Source: Tepiditoga spiralis
GTDB lineage: Bacteria > Thermotogota > Thermotogae > Petrotogales > Petrotogaceae
Direction of reading: 5' to 3'
Assembly (NCBI RefSeq): GCF_014701195.1
Contig: NZ_AP018712.1
Coordinates: 576,501 to 640,500 of the forward strand
DNA: 64,000 nt
How positions within the stretch are numbered: the first letter of the stretch is position 1; every line of letters begins with the position of its first letter. Shown piece after piece: positions 46,083 to 55,231 of the stretch. The notes beneath the pieces are model-generated. The model ran no database searches. It worked only from the letters and a program-made list of their open reading frames with translations, and was not told where the DNA came from. Both the position numbers and the translations under genes were made by a program.

Positions 46083-47864
46083 ATGAAAAAAAGACTTCCA
46101 ATAGGAAGAAGTGACTTCAAATCGTTAATTGAAGATAATATGTACTTTGTAGATAAAAGTATGTTAATCAAAGAAGTTATTGAAAGTGGTGATGTTTTAT
46201 TAATAACAAGGCCAAGAAGGTTTGGGAAAACTCTCAGTCAATCTATGATGAAGTACTTTTTTGATATTACTCAAAATAACGAACACCTCTTTAAAAATTT
46301 AAAGATATACAAAGAAAAAAATATAATAGAAAAACATTTAAATAAACATCCAGTTATATACATCACCTTTAAAGATTTAAAGTCTAATAACTTAAAAAAG
46401 ATGCATGCTTTATTAACAATGGAACTTTCAAGATTATATACAAAACATGAATATGTTTTTGAAATATTGAGTGAAAAGGAAAAGATTGTATTTAAAGAAA
46501 TAATGTTAGAAACAGCAGATGATGCTAAATATGAAAACTGTATAAGAAGTTTATCTGAATATATGGAAAGATACTATGGTAAAAAGGTAATAATATTAAT
46601 AGATGAATACGACACTCCCATTCAACAAGCTTACTTATACGGATACTATGATGAAATAATATCTTTAATTGGTAACTTATTTGGCATGGCTTTAAAAGAC
46701 AATGTATACCTTGAAAAAGCAGTTCTTACTGGTATAACAAGAGTTTCTAAAGAAAGCATCTTTACTGGTGTGAATAACTTAGAAGTTTCTACTGTATTAA
46801 ATGAACTATTCAATGATAAGTATGGTTTAACTAAAGAAGAAGTTGAAGAAACATTGAAGTATTATGAACTTGAATATGAAGAAAGTGAAGTTATAGATTG
46901 GTACAATGGTTATAATTTTGGTGGTGTTGAAATTTACAATCCTTTTTCTATAGTAACTCTTGCAAAGAATAAAGGTAAAATAAGACCATATTGGATGAAT
47001 ACGAGTGGAAACTACTTAGTTAAACAATTAATAAAACAAGGAAGTGCTGAATTAAAAGATAAAATAGAAAAACTAATAAATGGTGAAGAAATTGAAAGTA
47101 CAATAAATGAAACTATGGTTTATGGAGACTTAAATAACAACTTAGAAGAGTCTGTATGGACATTATTTTTATTCAGCGGATATTTAAAATGGACAAAAAA
47201 TATAAATCATGATTATGAAAGATATACTTTAAAGATACCAAATAAAGAAGTAAAAATATTTTATAATAAAACTGTAGTATCTATGCTTGAAGAAGAAAGA
47301 ATAAAGCTCAATAATATATTAATAAATTTAATAAATGGACATATAGAAGAGTTTAAAGAAGACTTTCAAAAATTAACTATTAATACATTGAGTTACTTTG
47401 ATGTTAGCGGAGAAGAACCAGAAAGATTTTATCATGGACTAATACTTGGAATGAGCGTTGGTTTGAAAGAAAAGTATATAATAAAGAGTAATAGAGAAAC
47501 AGGACTTGGAAGAGCAGATGTTATTTTAATTCCAAAAGATAAAACAGATAAAGGAATAATAATAGAGTTTAAAAAGTTTTATAAAAACGAAAAAACACTA
47601 TTAAATAGTGCTAAAAATGGATTGAAACAAATAAATGAAAAGAAGTATGAAGAAGAGATAAAAGATCATGGAATAAATGATATAATAAAAGTTTCAATAG
47701 CTTTTGATAAAAAAGAGGTTGAAATTGTTAGTAATTTAGATAAAGATGTTGAATTAACAGAGATAGAAAAAGTAGCAAAGAACATGATTGAAAATGGAGT
47801 TGATATAGAGTTTATATCTAAAATGACAAATTTGTCTATTGAAAAAATTAAAAATTTAATATAA
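46083..47864 (+). CDS. AAA-ATPase-like protein with PD-(D/E)XK nuclease domain, copy 3
   Basis: 593 residues with intact P-loop, Walker B and nuclease motifs. The block at residues 115-160 is unique to this copy, while the block at 405-435 matches the copy at 7002 and not that at 28496, so the three copies are mosaics. ATG 46083 follows GGGGTGA. Its extended -10 TGTTATAAT (46042-46050) resembles that of copy 2. It lies between the HEPN gene and a convergent DUF554 gene. Confidence 0.9.
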   Translation: MKKRLPIGRSDFKSLIEDNMYFVDKSMLIKEVIESGDVLLITRPRRFGKTLSQSMMKYFFDITQNNEHLFKNLKIYKEKNIIEKHLNKHPVIYITFKDLKSNNLKKMHALLTMELSRLYTKHEYVFEILSEKEKIVFKEIMLETADDAKYENCIRSLSEYMERYYGKKVIILIDEYDTPIQQAYLYGYYDEIISLIGNLFGMALKDNVYLEKAVLTGITRVSKESIFTGVNNLEVSTVLNELFNDKYGLTKEEVEETLKYYELEYEESEVIDWYNGYNFGGVEIYNPFSIVTLAKNKGKIRPYWMNTSGNYLVKQLIKQGSAELKDKIEKLINGEEIESTINETMVYGDLNNNLEESVWTLFLFSGYLKWTKNINHDYERYTLKIPNKEVKIFYNKTVVSMLEEERIKLNNILINLINGHIEEFKEDFQKLTINTLSYFDVSGEEPERFYHGLILGMSVGLKEKYIIKSNRETGLGRADVILIPKDKTDKGIIIEFKKFYKNEKTLLNSAKNGLKQINEKKYEEEIKDHGINDIIKVSIAFDKKEVEIVSNLDKDVELTEIEKVAKNMIENGVDIEFISKMTNLSIEKIKNLI

Positions 47865-47882
47865 ATATTAAAAGCTAATAGT

Positions 47883-47914
47883 AAAAAAAGCAAACCGTAA
47901 GGTTTGCTTTTTTA
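47883..47914. terminator. Bidirectional terminator between AAA-ATPase copy 3 and DUF554 gene
   Basis: AAAAAAGCAAACC-GTAA-GGTTTGCTTTTTT, A- and T-runs on both sides; convergent genes end next to it. Confidence 0.9.
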
Positions 47915-47915
47915 T

Positions 47916-48596
47916 TTAAAATAATGTTTTTATAAAGTCAATTAAAATTACGAAGATTAATGAAGGTAAAAAATTACCAACTTTAATTTCTTTTATGTTT
48001 AAAAGTCTTAAAGCTATTGCGAAAACCATTAATCCACCAACTGCTGTAAAATCATTTAAGTATGTTGGATTAGATAAGAAGTTTAAACTTCCTGCAAATA
48101 CAACTAATAGACCTTGTACTATATAAACGCTTAATGCTGAAAATATAACTCCTGTTCCATATACAGATGCTAAAACAATAGATGAAATGCCATCTAATAG
48201 TGATTTTAAAAAGATTAATGAATTATCTCCTGTTCCAGCGCTCATACATCCTAATATTGTCATAGGTCCAACAACAAATAAAACAGTGGCTGTTATAAAT
48301 CCTTTTACAAATGGGGTTTCTCCTTTTGAATTTTCTAATTTGTTAGCAATTTTACCTATGCCACCTTCAATATTCCAAAACTCTCCAAGTAAACCTCCTA
48401 AAGCAAGAGAACCCAAAACAACAAGTAAGTCATTAGCTTTAAATGCCATTTTCATTCCAATTGCAATGGTTGTTAGTCCTATTGCTTGAAATAGTATGTT
48501 TCTATAATTATCTTTTAATTTATTTCCTATTAATAAGCCCAAACTTCCACCAATTATTATAGCAAAGGTATTTACTATTACAGATATATTGAACAT
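47916..48596 (-). CDS. DUF554 family membrane protein (YdfK-like)
   Basis: 226 residues with about seven hydrophobic segments. Family features: N-terminal VNTFAIIIGGSLGLLIGNKL, GLTTIAIGMKMA, LVVLGSLALGGLLGE, FVVGPMTILGCMSAGTGDNS, and VGGLMVFAIALRLLNIKEIKVGNFLPSL. Predicted integral membrane protein, possibly a transporter; no function is established. The pepD stop lies immediately upstream, so the two are probably cotranscribed. Confidence 0.9.
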   Translation of the reverse strand: MFNISVIVNTFAIIIGGSLGLLIGNKLKDNYRNILFQAIGLTTIAIGMKMAFKANDLLVVLGSLALGGLLGEFWNIEGGIGKIANKLENSKGETPFVKGFITATVLFVVGPMTILGCMSAGTGDNSLIFLKSLLDGISSIVLASVYGTGVIFSALSVYIVQGLLVVFAGSLNFLSNPTYLNDFTAVGGLMVFAIALRLLNIKEIKVGNFLPSLIFVILIDFIKTLF

Positions 48597-50020
48597 TATT
48601 TATTTGCTAACTCCTTTAGTATTTCTAATAAATATTTCCACATGTTTTGTACAGATGATATAGACATTTTTTCTTGTGGTGTGTGTACATCGTATAAGTT
48701 TGGACCAAAAGATATCATATCTACATTTGGCATTTTTCCTGAAAGTAATCCACATTCAAGTCCAGCGTGTATAGCTGATATTTTTACTTCTTTCTTGAAA
48801 GTTTTTAAGTAGACATCTTTAAATATTTCTCTTAATTTTGAATCTTCTCTGTATTGCCAAGCAGGGTATGATGACATTGTTTTAAATTCAGCTCCAAATG
48901 CTTCTACTGATATTTTTGTTCTATTTACTATTTCTTCTTTTAAAGATTCAACAGAACTTCGTGAAGCTATATCAAAATTTATAGAGTTGTCTGTCATGGT
49001 TAAAACTCCAAGATTTGTTGAACTTTGAACTAAATTATCTATTGATTGACTCATGGTTTGAACTCCATCTGGTATTACATAAAGTATCTTTACAGCTTTT
49101 ATGAAATCTTCTTTTTTAATTATTTTATTTGTTTTTTCATGTTTAGTAAACTCTATTTTTAATTCTGGATCTTGAACTGAATATTCATTTTTAACTAATT
49201 TTTCAAAATTTTTTATCTTTATTTCTAAATCTTTGGGGTTTTCACATGTAATTATTGCTTGAGCTTCTCTTGGTATTGCATTCATTTTTGCGCCACCGTT
49301 TAATGATACTAAGTTAATATCATCTAATATAGAATATAATGTTCTTCCAAGAATTTTTATAGCATTTCCTCTTTGTTTTATTATTTCCATTCCAGAATGG
49401 CCACCTTTTAAGCCACTAACCTTTATGGAATAGGTTTCACTTGAATAATTTTCAAAGTTTATTGGTAAAGATATTTTTTCTCTAACTCCACCCGCACAGC
49501 TAACTAATATTTCTCCTTCTTCTTCTGAATCTATATTTATTAGCATTGTTCCAGTTAAATTTTTAGGATCAACTGCAGCAGCTCCTCCCATTCCTGTTTC
49601 TTCTTCTGTTGTTATTAAGACTTCAAGGTTTGGGTGTACTATATCATTTGAATCTAAAAGTGCAAGAGCATAGGCAACTGCAATACCATTATCTGCACCA
49701 AGTGTTGTTCCATTTGTTTTTACAAAATCACCTTCTACAATAAGTGGTATTGGGTCTTTAGTAAAGTCATGATTACTTGAGCTTTCTTTTTCACAAACCA
49801 TATCCATGTGACCTTGTAGTATTACTGTTGGAGAATTTTCAACGCCTTTTTTCTTTATAATAACGTTTAATGCTTCATCTTGAATTACTTCAAGATTTCT
49901 ATCTTTTGCAAATTTTACTAAATAATCACTAACTGCTTTTTCATTTCCAGATCCTCTTGGTATTTTTGTTAATTCTTCAAAGAAAGTAAATACTTTTTTT
50001 GGTTCTAAATTTTCAAGCAT
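48596..50020 (-). CDS. pepD: Aminoacyl-histidine dipeptidase PepD (M20 family)
   Basis: 474 residues, a cytoplasmic zinc dipeptidase with broad specificity. Metal-binding and catalytic motifs: VILQGHMDMVCEK, GTTLGADNGIAVAYAL, TTEEETGMGGA, SGLKGGHSGMEI and the C-terminal AIHAGLECG. The N-terminal LEPKKVFTFFEELTKIPRGSGNE is typical of PepD. It may feed amino acids, including lysine, to fermentation. Confidence 0.95.
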   Translation of the reverse strand: MLENLEPKKVFTFFEELTKIPRGSGNEKAVSDYLVKFAKDRNLEVIQDEALNVIIKKKGVENSPTVILQGHMDMVCEKESSSNHDFTKDPIPLIVEGDFVKTNGTTLGADNGIAVAYALALLDSNDIVHPNLEVLITTEEETGMGGAAAVDPKNLTGTMLINIDSEEEGEILVSCAGGVREKISLPINFENYSSETYSIKVSGLKGGHSGMEIIKQRGNAIKILGRTLYSILDDINLVSLNGGAKMNAIPREAQAIITCENPKDLEIKIKNFEKLVKNEYSVQDPELKIEFTKHEKTNKIIKKEDFIKAVKILYVIPDGVQTMSQSIDNLVQSSTNLGVLTMTDNSINFDIASRSSVESLKEEIVNRTKISVEAFGAEFKTMSSYPAWQYREDSKLREIFKDVYLKTFKKEVKISAIHAGLECGLLSGKMPNVDMISFGPNLYDVHTPQEKMSISSVQNMWKYLLEILKELANK

Positions 50021-50066
50021 AGTTAACCCCCTTTTAATTAATTATGTTAATTAAATTATAACCCAT

Positions 50067-50095
50067 TTGAAAAAAAATGTAAAGATTGGTATAAT
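50067..50095 (+). promoter_or_regulatory. Promoter of the GlpA-like operon
   Basis: TTGAAA (50067-50072), 17-bp spacer, TATAAT (50090-50095) in an extended TGGTATAAT context, 40 bases before the start codon. Confidence 0.7.
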
Positions 50096-50134
50096 TAAAA
50101 TTGAGGCATTTAATTGGGAGACAGGAGGGATTTT

Positions 50135-51577
50135 ATGAAAATTGTCGTTATAGGAGGAGGAGTCGTTGGTTCGCTAGTTGCCAGAGAACTGTGTAAATAC
50201 GAAGTTGACGTTACTCTCATAGATAAAAATTTTGATATAGGCATGGGTGTTTCGAAGGCTAATTCAGCAATATTGCATGCTGGATACGATGATGAAGCTG
50301 GTACTCAAAGGGCTAAATTTTGTGTTAGAGGAAATGAACTTTACACAAAGTTAGAAGAAGAACTTGAAATAGATGTAAAGAGAATAGGTTCTCATGTTCT
50401 TGCTTTTAAAAATGAAGATTTGAATACTTTGGATGAGCTCTATAAACGCGGTATTGAAAATGGTGTTCCTGGTATGAGAATTTTGACTAAAGATGAAATT
50501 CAAGATATGGAACCAAATATAAATCCAAGTGTAATAGCTTCACTTTATGCACCAACTGCAGGAATTACAGAGCCATGGCAAGTTGCAATTGCAGCAGTTG
50601 AAAATGCACAAAAAAATGGTTTAAAATTAGCCTTAAATGAAGAAGTAATAAAAATAGTTACTGTTGATGGTAAGATAAAGGGTGTTGAAACTGATAAAAA
50701 TGAGTATGATGCAGATGTTGTTATCAATGCTGCTGGATTGTATTCAGATAAGATAGCAACGATGGCAGGAGATGTTGCTATTCCACTTCATCCAAGAAGA
50801 GGAGAATATGTTCTTTTAAATAAGTTTACAGTTCATGATTTGGTTAATAGTATTATTTTCCCACCTCCATCAAAAATGGGTAAGGGAATATTAGTACTAC
50901 CAACTGTTGATGGTGGAATACTTCTTGGTCCAACATCAGAAGATTTACCATATGTCATGAAGTTTGATAGATCTACTACAAAACCTGGTATAGAAAAAGT
51001 AGTAGAAGGTGCAAAACGTTTGATACCAGGAATAGATTTGAGAGAAACTGTAAAAACTTTTGCAGGTTCAAGACCAGAGAGTCCAAATAAGGATTTTTGG
51101 ATAGGAAGAAGTAAAAAAATAAAGGGATTAGTTCATGCAGCAGCAATGAGGTCGCCTGGATTAACAGCAGCACCAGCTATAGCTGAATTTATTCCTGAAG
51201 AAGTTCAAGATTTTATGGAAGTTAAGTTTGAAAAAAAGAATGATTTTGATCCAAAGAGAAAAAGAATAGTTCATTACTTTACAGATGTTTCAAAAGAAGA
51301 GTATGATGAAATAATAAAAAAAGATCCACTTGCTGGAAAGATAGTATGTGTTTGTAATAAGGTAACTGAAAGAGAAGTTTTAGAAGCAATAAAAAGAGGA
51401 GCAACAACTCTTGATGGAATAAAATTTAGAACAAGAGCAATGTTTGGAGAATGTCAAGGGGGTTTTTGTACTAATAAATTATTAGAAATACTTTCTCGTG
51501 AAACTGGGAAATCAATTGAAGAACTACATTATGGAACAAAAAAATCTTATGTAGTGAATGGTAAGGTGAGACCATGA
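50135..51577 (+). CDS. FAD-dependent oxidoreductase with BFD-like [2Fe-2S] domain (GlpA-like)
   Basis: 480 residues from the ATG at 50135 (AGGAGGG upstream). An N-terminal FAD-binding VVIGGGVVGSLVARELCKY is followed by a DAO/glycerol-3-phosphate dehydrogenase-like domain (GVSKANSAILHAGYD, VINAAGLYSDKIA, AGSRPESPNKDFWIG). A C-terminal BFD-like module has CVCNKVTE and CQGGFC cysteines. With the next two genes it forms the conserved trio often annotated as anaerobic glycerol-3-phosphate dehydrogenase in Clostridia and Thermotogota. The substrate is not proven; L-2-hydroxyglutarate-type oxidation is an alternative. Confidence 0.88.
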   Translation: MKIVVIGGGVVGSLVARELCKYEVDVTLIDKNFDIGMGVSKANSAILHAGYDDEAGTQRAKFCVRGNELYTKLEEELEIDVKRIGSHVLAFKNEDLNTLDELYKRGIENGVPGMRILTKDEIQDMEPNINPSVIASLYAPTAGITEPWQVAIAAVENAQKNGLKLALNEEVIKIVTVDGKIKGVETDKNEYDADVVINAAGLYSDKIATMAGDVAIPLHPRRGEYVLLNKFTVHDLVNSIIFPPPSKMGKGILVLPTVDGGILLGPTSEDLPYVMKFDRSTTKPGIEKVVEGAKRLIPGIDLRETVKTFAGSRPESPNKDFWIGRSKKIKGLVHAAAMRSPGLTAAPAIAEFIPEEVQDFMEVKFEKKNDFDPKRKRIVHYFTDVSKEEYDEIIKKDPLAGKIVCVCNKVTEREVLEAIKRGATTLDGIKFRTRAMFGECQGGFCTNKLLEILSRETGKSIEELHYGTKKSYVVNGKVRP

Positions 51578-52806
51578 AAAAATATGAAACCGATGTACTT
51601 GTAATAGGTGGCGGTGCTGCCGGAATGGGAGCTGCACTTTCAGCTTCTGAAGAAGGGGTTAAAGTAACTATTGTTGAAAGAACAGAAAGACTTGGTGGAA
51701 TTTTAAATCAATGTATACACAATGGTTTTGGTCTTCATTTTTTTAAAGAAGAATTAACAGGTCCAGAATATGCATTTAAATTTAAAAAACTCGTTCAAAA
51801 AGATAATATAGAGTTTTTATCAAATAGATTTTTATACAAAATAGATGAAGAGAATAAAGAAGTTTACTTTACTTCAACAGAAGGTATGGAAGTTATAAAA
51901 TGTAAGAGTATGGTTTATGCAGCAGGGGCAAGAGAAAGGCCATATGGTTCATTATTAGTACCTGGTGGAAGGGTTTCGGGAATATACACAGCAGGTGTTG
52001 CTCAAAGATTAACAAACCTTGAAAATAGACTTCCTGGTAAAAAAGCTTTAATTTTAGGTTCAGGAGATATAGGATTAATAATGGCAAGAAGATTAACTCT
52101 TGAAGGTATGAAGGTTGAAGCAGTTCTTGAAAGAATGCCTTATCCAGGAGGACTTGAAAGAAATATAAATCAATGTTTGAATGACTTTAATATACCTCTT
52201 TTATTGAGTACAACAGTACTTGAAGTTAGAGGAAATGGAAGACTTGAAGAAGTTATTGTTGGTCAAGTTGATGAAAATTACAATGTAATAAAAGGTTCTG
52301 AAAGATCTTATGCAGTAGATACTTTAATTTTATCTGTTGGTCTTGTTCCATCTACAACGCCAATAATGCATGTTGTTGATATAAATCCAAGGACAAGAGG
52401 TGTTGTTGTAGATAGTCAAATGAGAACGAGTAAAGATTGGATTTTTGCTGCGGGGAACTGTGTTGTTGTTTATGATTTGGTTGATTATGTATCTAGTGAA
52501 GGGCAAATTGCAGGTAAAAATGCAGCAAAATATGTAAAAGGTGAAGAAAAAGGAAATAGATATGAAATAAAAAAAGGAAGAAATATTGGTATAATAAATC
52601 CATTAATTTATTCAGATAAAAGTGATTTAGAACTTTATATAAGAGTTAGTAAACCAGATACTGGAAAATTAGTTGTTAAAAATGGTGATGAAATAGTTTA
52701 TCAGAGTAAGGAATCAAATTTATTACCAAGTGAAATGGAACATTTTAAGATAAAAAAAGAAAAACTTGGTGAAATTAAAGGGTTAACAGTGGAGATGATA
52801 AAATGA
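51574..52806 (+). CDS. NAD(P)/FAD-dependent oxidoreductase, second subunit of GlpA-like complex
   Basis: 410 residues, pyridine nucleotide-disulphide reductase-like. FAD site VLVIGGGAAGMGAALSA, ERLGGILNQCIHNGFG, CKSMVYAAGARERPYG, NAD site ALILGSGDIGLIMARRL, and the C-terminal FAD motif WIFAAGNCVVVYD. It probably passes electrons between FAD of the first subunit and NAD. The start overlaps the previous stop by four bases. Confidence 0.9.
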   Translation: MKKYETDVLVIGGGAAGMGAALSASEEGVKVTIVERTERLGGILNQCIHNGFGLHFFKEELTGPEYAFKFKKLVQKDNIEFLSNRFLYKIDEENKEVYFTSTEGMEVIKCKSMVYAAGARERPYGSLLVPGGRVSGIYTAGVAQRLTNLENRLPGKKALILGSGDIGLIMARRLTLEGMKVEAVLERMPYPGGLERNINQCLNDFNIPLLLSTTVLEVRGNGRLEEVIVGQVDENYNVIKGSERSYAVDTLILSVGLVPSTTPIMHVVDINPRTRGVVVDSQMRTSKDWIFAAGNCVVVYDLVDYVSSEGQIAGKNAAKYVKGEEKGNRYEIKKGRNIGIINPLIYSDKSDLELYIRVSKPDTGKLVVKNGDEIVYQSKESNLLPSEMEHFKIKKEKLGEIKGLTVEMIK

Positions 52807-53177
52807 AAGAAGTTGATTTAACTTGTGTTCAATGCCCACTGGGATGTAAGATAAAGGTAAAAATGGATGACGCAGGTGTTGTTTTAGATATTTTAGGAAA
52901 TAGATGTAACCGTGGTAAAGAGTATGCAATGCAAGAGGTTGTAGATCCAAAAAGAGTAATACCTACTAATGTAAAGGTTTTAAATGGGGTAGATGAATTG
53001 GTATCTGTAAAAACAACAAATCCAGTTCCTAAAAGATTGATGTGGGAAATAATGAATATAATAAAAGAAACAACAGTTGAAGCTCCAGTTAAAATAGGTC
53101 AAGTTATAATAAAAGATATTTTAAAAACTGGTGCAGATATAGTTGCAACAAGAGAAGTAGAAAAAGTAAATAAATAA
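52803..53177 (+). CDS. DUF1667 family protein, third gene of GlpA-like operon
   Basis: 124 residues. The N-terminal TCVQCPLGCKIKV and GNRCNRGKEYAMQEVVDPKRVIPTNV carry four Cys in a CxxCxxxC..C arrangement, consistent with an iron-sulfur or zinc site. The C-terminal EAPVKIGQVIIKDILKTGADIVATR is diagnostic. It always accompanies the two flavoproteins upstream in this operon type. Overlaps the previous gene by four bases. Confidence 0.92.
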   Translation: MKEVDLTCVQCPLGCKIKVKMDDAGVVLDILGNRCNRGKEYAMQEVVDPKRVIPTNVKVLNGVDELVSVKTTNPVPKRLMWEIMNIIKETTVEAPVKIGQVIIKDILKTGADIVATREVEKVNK

Positions 53178-53218
53178 AAACTAAAACCAGTATAGCTTTC
53201 TATACTGGTTTTAGTTTT
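53177..53218 (+). terminator. Terminator after the GlpA-like operon
   Basis: AAAACTAAAACCAGTATAG and CTATACTGGTTTTAGTTTT form a perfect 19-bp stem with loop CTTT. Confidence 0.93.
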
Positions 53219-53265
53219 TAAATTATATAGAGACTAAAAGATAATTTTAGAATGAGTAAAAAGGG

Positions 53266-53378
53266 TTACTTTATCATTAATTTATATTTTTCAATTAAAC
53301 CTTGTTTTCCATTGAAGTTTATTACATAATTATTTCCTTTTATATTGTATAAATCTATAAGTGATCCACGGGTAAGGA
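53266..53378 (-). pseudogene. 3' remnant of an unidentified gene cut by IS-C
   Basis: 36 codons and a stop are readable on the minus strand from the IS-C boundary: the frame begins LTRGSLIDLYNIKG and ends LIEKYKLMIK. No family recognised. The rest of the gene is not on the other side of IS-C, where relics of other insertion sequences lie instead, and IS-C copy 2 lacks a matching target duplication. A deletion next to IS-C probably removed the front of this gene. Confidence 0.5.
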
Positions 53379-54921
53379 GAGAGTGTAAAATATTAAGTGT
53401 ATAAGGAAAAAAAGATACAGATCTGGTGGTAAAATAAAACCAGAGGAGGTACGAAAAATGGGAAATGTACTACAGGAAATAATAAAGGAAATGGTAAGAA
53501 AAGGAGAAATCCGAACAATAAAGGATATAAAGGAATTAACAAAATCACTGACAGGAAATCTGATCCAGGAAGTACTGGAAGCGGAACTCGAAGACGAGCT
53601 GGGCTATGGAAAGTATGACAGAGAAAAGAAAAATACAGAAAATTCAAGAAATGGCTACAGGAAGAAGAATTTAAAGAGTAGTAGCGGTATGATAGAATTA
53701 ATGGTACCTCGAGACAGAAAGGGAGAATATGAACCCAAAATAGTTCCAAAGTATTCGAATGATATTTCAGAGATAGAGGAAAAAATAATAAGTTTGTACG
53801 CAAGAGGAATGACCACCAGGGATATATCTGATCAGATAATGGATTTGTACGGATTTGAAGTATCAGCTGAACTGGTGAGCAAAATAACAAATAAGCTTAT
53901 GCCATTAATAAAAGACTGGCAAGAAAGGCCATTACACGAAATATACACCTTCGTTTTCTTGGATGCAATATACTTCAACGTTAGAGAGGACGGAAGGATA
54001 GTAAAGAAGGCTGCTTATGTAATAATAGGTGTTGACATAGATGGAATTAAAGATGTGCTCGGGATATATGTTGGTGAAGTAGAAAGTGCCAAGTTTTGGA
54101 TGGGAGTACTTAACAACCTCAAAAACAGAGGAGTTAAGGACATACTTGTAGCTTCAATAGATGGTCTTTCTGGATTCGAGCAGGCTATAAATGCAACCTT
54201 CCCGCAAACTATGATACAAAGGTGCATAATCCACCAGATTAGAAACACCCTGAAATATGTTCCTCACAAGGACAGGAAAGAGTTCGCAAAGGACTTAAAG
54301 ACAATCTATACAGCACTGGATGAAAAGACAGGCTATGATAATCTAACCAATGTAATAAACAAATGGGGAGACAAGTATTACGCTTCATTGAGGAGCTGGG
54401 AGAAAAATTGGCACCTATTATCCACCTTCTTTCAGTTCTCAGACGGGGTAAGGAAGATTATGTACACCACGAACATCATAGAGTCACTTAACAGGCAATT
54501 CAGGAAGGCTACCAAGACCAAATCAATATTCCCTAATGACGATGCTGTCCTTAAAAGTTTATACCTTACTACCAAAAACGTGACAAAAAAATGGACAGCA
54601 CGGTTTCACAACTGGAACGCTGTTATTTCCGAACTGGCCATCCTTTTCGAGGAACGTCTTAAAGACTACCTCTGAAAGTAGCTTGTAATCCTAAAAAACT
54701 TAATATTTTACACTCTCGGGAGATGGGTTGTCGCCCTTTCAGTCATTGCAGTTTTTTACTGTAAAAGGTTGGTTTTACCAATTTTGCCTTATTTAATTCA
54801 TACTATTCAGGAACATTTTTTTCATTTTCTAATAACTACATTTTTTTAAGATTTTTGTCGTTGTTTTCCAATATTTATATGCTACCAGATATATCTAATA
54901 CACACTAATCTTTACAGACTC
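53379..54921 (+). mobile_element. IS256-family IS-C, copy 2 (1543 bp)
   Basis: Same length and, by eye, the same sequence as 34679-36221, including the internal perfect inverted end repeat and the 204-bp tail. Left flank GGTAAGGA and right flank AAATATTT do not match, so this copy has no target duplication: its flanks have been rearranged since insertion. Both copies point the same way. Confidence 0.92.
53458..54675 (+). CDS. IS256-family transposase, IS-C copy 2
   Basis: 405 residues, identical in protein sequence to that at 34758. Intact mutator-type DDE transposase with GC-rich codon use compared with neighbouring genes. Two identical copies point to very recent duplication or gene conversion. 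Confidence 0.95.
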   Translation: MGNVLQEIIKEMVRKGEIRTIKDIKELTKSLTGNLIQEVLEAELEDELGYGKYDREKKNTENSRNGYRKKNLKSSSGMIELMVPRDRKGEYEPKIVPKYSNDISEIEEKIISLYARGMTTRDISDQIMDLYGFEVSAELVSKITNKLMPLIKDWQERPLHEIYTFVFLDAIYFNVREDGRIVKKAAYVIIGVDIDGIKDVLGIYVGEVESAKFWMGVLNNLKNRGVKDILVASIDGLSGFEQAINATFPQTMIQRCIIHQIRNTLKYVPHKDRKEFAKDLKTIYTALDEKTGYDNLTNVINKWGDKYYASLRSWEKNWHLLSTFFQFSDGVRKIMYTTNIIESLNRQFRKATKTKSIFPNDDAVLKSLYLTTKNVTKKWTARFHNWNAVISELAILFEERLKDYL

Positions 54922-55087
54922 AAATATTTTATAAATAATAATCATTTTTATTAATACTTACCTTCTAAGAAGAGGCATTTACACAAAATTTTACAGGCTA
55001 CCGATTAAACGTGATTTTATTCAGTATTTTATTTTTGAAGACTATTTTTCAATTGTAATTTGGAGTATTATTGGGTTGCAAAATACA
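54922..55087 (+). mobile_element. Relics of IS-A-like and IS21-like right ends
   Basis: 54922-55002 resembles the last 80 bp of IS-A (TACCTTCTAAGAAGAGGC, TTTACACAAAATTTT, ending GGCTACC) with many differences. 55003-55087 resembles the IS21 right end (CGTGATTTTATTCAG, TTTTTCAATTGTAATTTGG, ending TTGCAAAATACA). These are diverged relatives, not copies of the elements at 30695-36414, and only right ends remain. 55088-55201 shows nothing I can identify. Confidence 0.75.
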
Positions 55088-55201
55088 CACAATATCAACT
55101 TTAGAAATTTGAGTGTTTTTTACTTTGATTTTTAACTCTTTTTCATCATTACTTTCATGCTTTTTATGGATAATATTTTTAAAAGTTATGTGTTTTTAAA
55201 A

Positions 55202-55231
55202 AAAAATAATCCCAGCATCCGCTGGGATTAT
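55202..55231 (-). terminator. Terminator of the 55228-56763 gene
   Basis: ATAATCCCAGC and GCTGGGATTAT flank a four-base loop; a run of T follows on the minus strand (A-run at 55199-55206). Confidence 0.88.

Noticed and set aside
55088-55201. Minus-strand open stretch joining the IS21-like relic, similar in layout to the cas4 fusion
   Set aside because: No start codon, an upstream stop and no recognisable family; too short to call a gene remnant.
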